A stretch of 7,140 nt of DNA from Alphaproteobacteria bacterium (GTDB taxonomy: Bacteria > Pseudomonadota > Alphaproteobacteria > SMXP01). Within the stretch, counting starts at the first letter, position 1. Every line of letters starts with the position of its first letter. A model generated the notes under the pieces. It saw only the letters and a list, made by a program, of their open reading frames with translations. It was not told the origin of the DNA and searched no databases. The position numbers were made by a program, and so were the translations under genes. The DNA lies in NCBI GenBank assembly GCA_028280675.1, contig JANQLI010000342.1, forward strand, positions 1-7,140, read 5' to 3'. Positions 1 through 4,541 of this stretch are shown piece after piece.

Positions 1-2459
1 TCAATCTCTTCAACACTGTCGAGATTCGATAGATTATCCTCAACACGGAAAATATCGTTGCCGCCAGAGCCGATCAGTTCGTCATGACCTTCACCGCCAT
101 AAACGGTATCCGTGCCATCACCACCACCGCGGACATAGAATTGATCGTCCCCGGCACCGCCATGGAGCTCGTCATCGCCGCGGCCACCACGGATCACATC
201 ACCCGAACCGGAAGAGACAACAGGTTCAGCCGTTGCCGTTTCACTGGCAATCGCCTGGCCTGCATTGCTTGCTTCTTCAGAAACCGCTTGCACTGTCAAA
301 TCAAATGCAGGTGTTCCTTCCGGAACCTCAACCTGAAGATCGGTCAATTGATCCGGTGTGAATGACCAAGTGCCGTCGCCATTATTTGTTCCGGCTGAGA
401 ATGCCGCTCCATCGGGCGCACCGCTGATGGTCAGCGATAAACTTTCCGAGCCGTCTGTATCGGTCAGGTTTGTCGTGATGTTAACTGCATAATTATTGGT
501 TGACACAGACACATCACCATAAATGGTATCATTGCCCGAACCACCGTAGAGATCATCAGCGCCACTTGTCCCCTGAAGGAGGTCATCCGCCTTCGTCCCG
601 TTGATATCTTGACCACTGCCACCTAATGCCTCACCCCCAATTGGAGAAATGGATACGCTGAGAGTTGGTTCATCTGCGACTGCCACAACATCGAGGTGAG
701 CGGTCGCCGACTCTGTCGCGGTGCCATCGGTCACACTGAAGCTGAGGGGCACATCATCGCCGTTGAAGTTTTCGACTGGATTAAAGGTGTAGGTGCCGTC
801 GCCATTATTAGTCACTGTGCCGACTGATGGATCAACACTCACCTCGGTTACGGAGAGGCTATCGCCATCCACATCGGAGGCGTTAGCCAGAAGATCAGCT
901 TCAGAAAACGTCACGCTGGTGTCTTCTGCAGTAGACCCAAGATCGACATTGCCAACCACCGGACCATCATTCTCGGGTGTCACGTCGAGGGAGGCAGTCG
1001 CACTCTCGGTCGCCGTGCCATCACTGACCGTGAAGCTCAGCGGAACATCGTTGCCGTTAAAATTCTCGGTCGGGTTAAAGGTGTAGGTGCCATCACCGTT
1101 ATCGGTCACAGTGCCCACCGATGGATCAATGCTCACCTCTGTTACAGAAAGCGTATCGCCATCCACATCAGACGCATTCGCCAGAAGATCAGCTTCACTG
1201 AAAGTGATGCTGGTGTCCTCGGATGTTGATCCAAGATCGATATTGCTAACCACTGGACCGTCATTTTCTGCGCTCACGTCCAGTATCGCTGTACCTGTGT
1301 CCGTTTCTGAACCATCACTGACTGTGAAGTTGAGCGGCACATCATCGCCGTTGAAATTCTCCGCTGGATTGAAGGTGTAAGTGCCGTCCCCATTATCAGT
1401 CACAGAACCTGCCGACGGATCAACGCTGACTTCCGTTACAGAGAGAGCATCTCCGTCCACATCAGACGTATTCGCAAGCAAATCAGCTTCTGAGAACGTC
1501 ACGCTGGTGTCTTCCGCAGTAGATCCAAGATCGACATTGCCGACCGTAGGACCGTCATTCTCGGGTGTCACGTCGAGGGAGGCCGTTGCACTCTCGGTTG
1601 CAACACCATCGGTCACACTGAAGATCAGCGGCACATTATCGCCATTGAAGTTCTCCGCTGGATTAAAGGTATAGGTGCCGTCGCCGTTATCGGTCACAGT
1701 GCCCACCGATGGATCAATGTTGACCTCTGTCACGGAGAGCGTATCGTCGTCCACGTCTGAGGCATTCGTCAAAAGATCAGACTCAGAAAACGTCACGCTT
1801 GTATCTTCCGCCGTCGCGCCAAGATCCACATCGCCGACAACAGGCGCCGTGTTTACCGATTCTGTGAGATCCTCAGAATCCGCTTCTGTGTCATCATCAC
1901 CATCCAGATATTCGTCACTAGGGCCGAACGTTGTGAAAAGGATGTCATCAAATGATTGTTCAGACTCATCGGATGGAAGGCCGTTTACCTGAACCGCTTT
2001 TGGAGGGGCAAATTCAAGATTGGTGGGATCCGTCTGGTCGAAGAACGCTTTCTCGGCTGGCTGCGTTGCAGGGGTGTCTTCTTGAGGCGTTGCATCCACA
2101 GTCGGATATGGGACAGATGAATGATCTAAAGGTCCTAACTCAATGAATGGGATGTCAAGCGGCGTGAAACTGACTTCACTTATAATCGGTTGGTCAAGCT
2201 CAGACTGAAACACTGCCCCGTCTTGCGCTGGGTCCGTTGCCCATTGAATGCTAAAAGGCTCCCTATGACCATAATGAATATTTTGCAAAACAGCCGTGTC
2301 ACCGGCTGCCCCTCCTTGATGAGGGGTCACATCAAGAACGAAGTCTGAATCCAGAAGCTGTGTATCTTTGACTGTGAGATTTGTACTATCTTGACTTGCA
2401 TCATGGGCTTTATTGATCGCCTGCTCACTTTGCTTTGGTTCATCACCCTTATCAGCCAT
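1..2459 (-). CDS. Large T1SS-secreted RTX / cadherin-like repeat adhesin, N-terminal 819 codons (C-terminus beyond left edge)
   Basis: The minus strand is open without a stop from the ATG at 2459-2457 to base 1. The start is well fixed: an in-frame TAA lies at 2471-2469 and AAGGTG at 2470-2465 is a good ribosome site 5 nt before the ATG; only a GTG at 2465 competes. There is no N-terminal signal peptide, as expected for T1SS cargo, whose signal is C-terminal and not visible here. Residues 1-202 are acidic and match no domain I recognise. Residues 203-594 are four 98-residue cadherin-like repeats. Residues 620-649 and 750-805 are RTX calcium-binding nonapeptides (GGSGNDTIY, GGAGDDQFY, GGEGHDELI), separated by an Ig-like segment. 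The first 819 residues contain no cysteine. Such proteins are usually surface adhesins or biofilm matrix proteins, sometimes with a C-terminal enzyme domain; the truncation leaves the final role open. The adjacent divergent exporter supports it being that exporter's cargo. Confidence 0.93.
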   Translation of the reverse strand, partial: MADKGDEPKQSEQAINKAHDASQDSTNLTVKDTQLLDSDFVLDVTPHQGGAAGDTAVLQNIHYGHREPFSIQWATDPAQDGAVFQSELDQPIISEVSFTPLDIPFIELGPLDHSSVPYPTVDATPQEDTPATQPAEKAFFDQTDPTNLEFAPPKAVQVNGLPSDESEQSFDDILFTTFGPSDEYLDGDDDTEADSEDLTESVNTAPVVGDVDLGATAEDTSVTFSESDLLTNASDVDDDTLSVTEVNIDPSVGTVTDNGDGTYTFNPAENFNGDNVPLIFSVTDGVATESATASLDVTPENDGPTVGNVDLGSTAEDTSVTFSEADLLANTSDVDGDALSVTEVSVDPSAGSVTDNGDGTYTFNPAENFNGDDVPLNFTVSDGSETDTGTAILDVSAENDGPVVSNIDLGSTSEDTSITFSEADLLANASDVDGDTLSVTEVSIDPSVGTVTDNGDGTYTFNPTENFNGNDVPLSFTVSDGTATESATASLDVTPENDGPVVGNVDLGSTAEDTSVTFSEADLLANASDVDGDSLSVTEVSVDPSVGTVTNNGDGTYTFNPVENFNGDDVPLSFSVTDGTATESATAHLDVVAVADEPTLSVSISPIGGEALGGSGQDINGTKADDLLQGTSGADDLYGGSGNDTIYGDVSVSTNNYAVNITTNLTDTDGSESLSLTISGAPDGAAFSAGTNNGDGTWSFTPDQLTDLQVEVPEGTPAFDLTVQAVSEEASNAGQAIASETATAEPVVSSGSGDVIRGGRGDDELHGGAGDDQFYVRGGGDGTDTVYGGEGHDELIGSGGNDIFRVEDNLSNLDSVEEI
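45..212 (-). repeat. Second RTX (hemolysin-type calcium-binding) repeat array
   Basis: Residues 750-805 carry GSGDVIRGG, RGDDELHGG, AGDDQFYVR, GTDTVYGG, EGHDELIGS and GGNDIFRVED. These fit the RTX nonapeptide with an imperfect unit in the middle (RGGGDGTDT). The array heads toward the C-terminus, where the secretion signal is expected beyond base 1. It is followed by a VEDNLSNLDSVEEI stretch, so it may continue off the edge. Confidence 0.9.
216..512 (-). other. Ig-like beta-sandwich segment inserted between two RTX arrays
   Basis: Residues 650-748 include LTDTDGSESLSLTISG, a GAAFSAG turn, NNGDGTWSFTPDQL and a FDLTVQAVSEE strand. This pattern (DTDGSESL, then P-G, then NGDGTW, then TPxQL) is what I recognise from Ig-like modules of large RTX adhesins. 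The segment shares the NGDGT turn with the upstream cadherin-like repeats but is otherwise diverged from them. The exact domain family is inferred, not confirmed. Confidence 0.65.
513..602 (-). repeat. First RTX (hemolysin-type calcium-binding) repeat array
   Basis: Residues 620-649 contain NGTKADDLLQG, TSGADDLYG and GSGNDTIYG, which follow the GGxGxDxUx RTX nonapeptide pattern with Asp in the calcium-binding positions. RTX repeats fold into a calcium-bound beta-roll after export through a type I system, which supports the T1SS assignment of this protein. The array is short, about three nonapeptides, and is separated from the second array by about 100 residues. Confidence 0.88.
678..1853 (-). 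repeat. Four tandem 294-bp repeats coding 98-residue cadherin-like (VCBS / tandem-95 type) domains
   Basis: The repeats encode residues 203-300, 301-398, 399-496 and 497-594 (bases 1853-1560, 1559-1266, 1265-972, 971-678). Each has the order ND(G)P, DLG, EDTS, DLLANASDVDGD, LSVTEV, DPSVGTVT, NGDGTYTFNP, ENFNGDDVPL, then F-V-DG and LDV. The EDTS, DVDGD and DNGDGTYTF elements are those of the Pfam cadherin-like/VCBS families. Hand alignment gives about 79-85% amino-acid identity between pairs, and no repeat is longer or shorter than the others. Repeat 1 starts with NTAP rather than NDGP and repeat 4 ends in VAVADEP, marking the array edges. In adhesins such repeats form Ca-stabilised beta-sandwich rods that extend the protein from the surface. 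Confidence 0.92.
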
Positions 2460-2464
2460 GTTCA

Positions 2465-2470
2465 CACCTT
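2465..2470 (-). promoter_or_regulatory. Ribosome binding site of the RTX adhesin gene
   Basis: On the minus strand AAGGTG lies 5 nt before the ATG at 2459. It overlaps an in-frame TAA at 2471-2469, so translation cannot start further upstream in this frame. Together these settle the start of the adhesin. Confidence 0.75.
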
Positions 2471-2489
2471 ATTAACCAACTTACACATC

Positions 2490-2505
2490 TGTCTGCATAC
2501 AGACA
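2490..2505. promoter_or_regulatory. 16-bp near-palindrome upstream of the adhesin start, candidate operator
   Basis: TGTCTGCATACAGACA is an inverted repeat with 6-bp perfect arms (TGTCTG / CAGACA) around CATA; only one pair (C/A) breaks full symmetry. It lies 31-46 nt upstream of the adhesin ATG, where a bound dimeric repressor or activator could touch the promoter or early leader. The cognate regulator is unknown and a chance occurrence is possible. Confidence 0.4.
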
Positions 2506-2538
2506 ATGACACGTCGGGAAGAATGGGCGAGAAGCATA

Positions 2539-2573
2539 AAGTTTCGCTTAACTTCTTTAGTTAACCGAAACTT
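2539..2573. promoter_or_regulatory. 35-bp inverted repeat (15-bp arms, 5-bp spacer), candidate operator or leader hairpin
   Basis: The left arm at 2539-2553 is AAGTTTCGCTTAACT and the right arm at 2559-2573 is AGTTAACCGAAACTT. They pair at 14 of 15 positions; the only mismatch is 2547/2565, and the spacer is TCTTT. It sits 80-114 nt upstream of the adhesin ATG and 166-200 nt upstream of the ABC1 ATG, so one dimeric regulator bound here could control both directions. It is not a convincing terminator: no gene ends here and no T-run follows on either strand. The TTAA half-sites are 9 nt apart, not the 7 of the CtrA consensus. Confidence 0.55.
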
Positions 2574-2604
2574 ATTTCCGTATGGCTATTAGGGATTGAC
2601 AACC

Positions 2605-2691
2605 ATGAAAAATTTCAAGCTTCACCAAACCCTAACGGTTATGAGGCCCAGAAAAAGACCTACCAAATTTACTAAAAATCAAGGCCTCTAA
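2605..2691 (+). CDS. Possible 28-residue basic leader peptide ORF upstream of ABC1
   Basis: ATG at 2605 opens a frame of 28 codons ending in TAA at 2689-2691, 47 nt before the preferred ABC1 start. It begins MKNFKLHQTL and is rich in Lys/Arg (RPRKRPTK in the middle) with no acidic residue. AGGGA at 2591-2595 lies 9 nt before the ATG and could serve as a ribosome site. I recognise no family. Such a short ORF can easily arise by chance; it is listed because it has a start, a possible ribosome site and a position suited to a leader. If the TTGACA at 2596-2601 is instead a -35 box, this ORF cannot be translated from that promoter. Confidence 0.18.
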   Translation: MKNFKLHQTLTVMRPRKRPTKFTKNQGL

Positions 2692-2738
2692 GGTTAATAC
2701 TCGAAACTATATTGATAATTATACATGCCTTGCGAGTT

Positions 2739-4541
2739 ATGATATTGCGTAAAACCTCTTTTCGGCCCCCTGATGCATGGCGAAGGCCCGACATTTTAAC
2801 GGCATCGTTCTTCATCAATCTCTTGGGGATGATGTTGCCGATTATGATCTTGCAAGTGTATGACCGCATTATTCCCAATGCAGCTTTTGGAACATTACTT
2901 GCCATTGTTGCGGTGTTGTGTGTTGGGCTTATCGCCGAGATCGTTTTGCGCATCATTCGTACAAAGCTTCTTTCCGCATTAGGCGCGCGTTATCAACACC
3001 GCACAGCGTTGCAAGCTTTCCAATCATTACTCAAGAGCGACTACACGGCATATAGTGAAGAAAGCGCCACTGTTTACACGGATCGCATCTCAAGCATTCA
3101 GTCCATCCGTGACTTTTATACGGGACAAGCCGCCACGCTCGCTATCGACTTGCCGTTTGTGGTGATTTTTCTTTCGCTCATCACATTGATCGGTGGTGCA
3201 TTGGTTCTCGTGCCACTCGTCTTACTCGGTGTGCTTTTGTGTATTGTGTATTATATGGGCAATCGTCTGACGGACGCCCTTCAAAGCCACGCCCAGACCG
3301 ATAAAAGACGTCATAATTTTTTGATTGAAACACTTCAAGGGGTACATACAGTAAAGTCGTTAGGCATGGAACGCATGATGGTCCGCCGCCATGAACGGCT
3401 TTTGAAGCAATCCGCCAATGAAGTTGTTAATCTCGGGCAATTGCATGCCATGAGCATGAATCTTGCCACCACATTCTCACAGTTCGCCATGGTGACCTAT
3501 GTCGCGATTGGCAGTTTTTCAGTGATCGCCCAAGAAATGACACTGGGAGGCCTTGCCGCCGGGACGATGCTCACGGGCCGCGTTCTGCAACCTGTCCTGC
3601 GCGGTTTAAATTTTTGGATTCGTTACCAAAGCATTCAGATCGCCGAACACGATCTCGAAGAGGTGTTTAACCTCACCCCAGAAAATGCTGGCGCTTGTGA
3701 AACCATGCCAAACATAAAAGGCGAGATTACGTTTAAGAATGTTTCGTTTCGGTATCACGACGACCAGCCGTGGATCTTTCAAAATCTCAGCTTACACATA
3801 CCTGCAGGCAGCACGATCGGGATCACCGGCGGGAATGGCTGTGGATTAAGCACGTTCTTTGCCCTGATCAACGGACTTATCCGTCCCGTTGAAGGGCAGG
3901 TTTTAATCGATGGTCAGAATATCCATGATATGGATCTTGAGAGTGTCCGCCAGCAAATTGGCTATATGCCAGAATTTGGCCACATCTTTCACGGAACAAT
4001 CTTAGAAAACATCACTTCTTTCCGCGAAGGGGAAACCAAAAAACGCGCCATTGATGTCTTACGCCTTCTTGGCCTTGATGACATTATTGTACGCCTGCCA
4101 AAAGGATTAGAAACCGTCCTCGGCGGGTCCATCGTCAATGCTCTGCCAAGTGGTCTGCAGCAACAATTCATTATTGCGCGCGTCTTGGTGGACAACCCGC
4201 CCATCATCTTATTCGATAATGCGCATAGCGGTCTTGATTTTGAGAGTGATGACCGTTTGAAAAAGGCCTTGATGGGAATCCGCACCAACAAAACGATGGT
4301 CCTTGGCACCTGCCGCCCTTCCTTTCTCAACTTCTGCGACGTCGTTTACGATCTGAAGGATGGAAAAATGTGCGAGCGTCAAAACATGTCCTCACCACAG
4401 CCACCGCAAAGACCGGCGCTCTCAAAACTTCAAGAATTGAGTGATGACATGGCAAAGCGTTCAGGGCGCGATCTTGAGGAAAGCGATGAAGCCGCAGCTC
4501 AGAAATCAGAAGTGAAAAATGAGAAGAGAGCCGCGTCATGA
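2739..4541 (+). CDS. T1SS ABC transporter subunit 1 with a catalytically degenerate nucleotide-binding domain
   Basis: From ATG 2739 the protein has 600 residues; TTG 2730 or TTG 2712 would add 3 or 9 residues, and none has a clear ribosome site. It starts almost directly in the transmembrane domain, about six segments between residues 21 and 286, with the T1SS-type motif FLIETLQGVHTVKSLGME at 194-211. The ATP-binding domain spans about 326-545. Its fold is complete, but key residues are replaced: Walker A is GGNGCGLST with Leu370 for Lys, the Q-loop has Glu412 for Gln, Walker B is IILFDN with Asn494 for Glu, and the H-loop is TCR with Cys525 for His. The signature is LPSGLQQQ in place of LSGGQ. 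A charged tail of about 55 residues follows. It likely acts in the inner membrane as the non-hydrolysing half of a heterodimer with the next gene, with which it shares an ATGA overlap. Confidence 0.92.
   Translation: MILRKTSFRPPDAWRRPDILTASFFINLLGMMLPIMILQVYDRIIPNAAFGTLLAIVAVLCVGLIAEIVLRIIRTKLLSALGARYQHRTALQAFQSLLKSDYTAYSEESATVYTDRISSIQSIRDFYTGQAATLAIDLPFVVIFLSLITLIGGALVLVPLVLLGVLLCIVYYMGNRLTDALQSHAQTDKRRHNFLIETLQGVHTVKSLGMERMMVRRHERLLKQSANEVVNLGQLHAMSMNLATTFSQFAMVTYVAIGSFSVIAQEMTLGGLAAGTMLTGRVLQPVLRGLNFWIRYQSIQIAEHDLEEVFNLTPENAGACETMPNIKGEITFKNVSFRYHDDQPWIFQNLSLHIPAGSTIGITGGNGCGLSTFFALINGLIRPVEGQVLIDGQNIHDMDLESVRQQIGYMPEFGHIFHGTILENITSFREGETKKRAIDVLRLLGLDDIIVRLPKGLETVLGGSIVNALPSGLQQQFIIARVLVDNPPIILFDNAHSGLDFESDDRLKKALMGIRTNKTMVLGTCRPSFLNFCDVVYDLKDGKMCERQNMSSPQPPQRPALSKLQELSDDMAKRSGRDLEESDEAAAQKSEVKNEKRAAS

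Larger units (their letters stand above)
2460..2738. other. Divergent intergenic region between cargo gene and exporter operon
   Basis: About 280 bp separate the divergent start codons of the RTX protein and ABC1. The region is visibly richer in A+T than the flanking genes. It holds two inverted repeats (2490-2505 and 2539-2573), a lone TTGACA at 2596-2601, a 28-codon plus-strand ORF, and a weak inverted repeat GAGGCC (2643-2648) / GGCCTC (2683-2688). No sigma-70 promoter with both boxes well matched and correctly spaced was found on either strand, so transcription start sites are unassigned. Promoters for both directions must lie here unless ABC1 is transcribed from elsewhere. Confidence 0.7.

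Noticed and set aside
793..1992. Four consecutive plus-strand ORFs of about 97-105 codons across 793-1992
   Set aside because: They are antisense shadows of the 294-bp repeats. Their identical spacing and stop positions follow from the repeat period, and the minus frame carries coherent cadherin-like domains.
2299..2313. GAAG in the adhesin N-terminus (HQGGAAGDT, residues 47-55) as a LapG-type cleavage site
   Set aside because: It lacks the T/P-AAG form and the surrounding retention-module sequence of LapA-type proteins; a short match like this is expected by chance.
2548..2564. CtrA-like site TTAA-N-TTAA within the 35-bp palindrome
   Set aside because: The half-sites are separated by 9 nt (2552-2560), not the 7 nt of the CtrA consensus; palindromy explains the TTAA pair better.
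2539..2573. Rho-independent terminator
   Set aside because: No gene ends toward it from either side, the stem is A/T-rich, and no T-run follows on either strand.
2596..2601. Perfect TTGACA as a -35 box for the exporter operon
   Set aside because: At 16-18 bp spacing the downstream hexamers (AGCTTC, GCTTCA, CTTCAC) do not resemble a -10 box, so no promoter is called.
2712..2714. TTG 2712 as the ABC1 start
   Set aside because: No ribosome site at suitable spacing; ATG 2739 is preferred, though its own ribosome site (GCGAG at 2732-2736) is also poor.
2714..2719. GATAAT as a -10 box just before ABC1
   Set aside because: It matches the consensus at five of six positions but has no recognisable -35 box 16-18 bp upstream. 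It would also place the transcript start after the TTG 2712 alternative start. Too weak to list.
2672..2956. Minus-strand 94-codon ORF overlapping the ABC1 start
   Set aside because: It lies antisense to clear ABC1 membrane-domain sequence and shows no domain or ribosome site.
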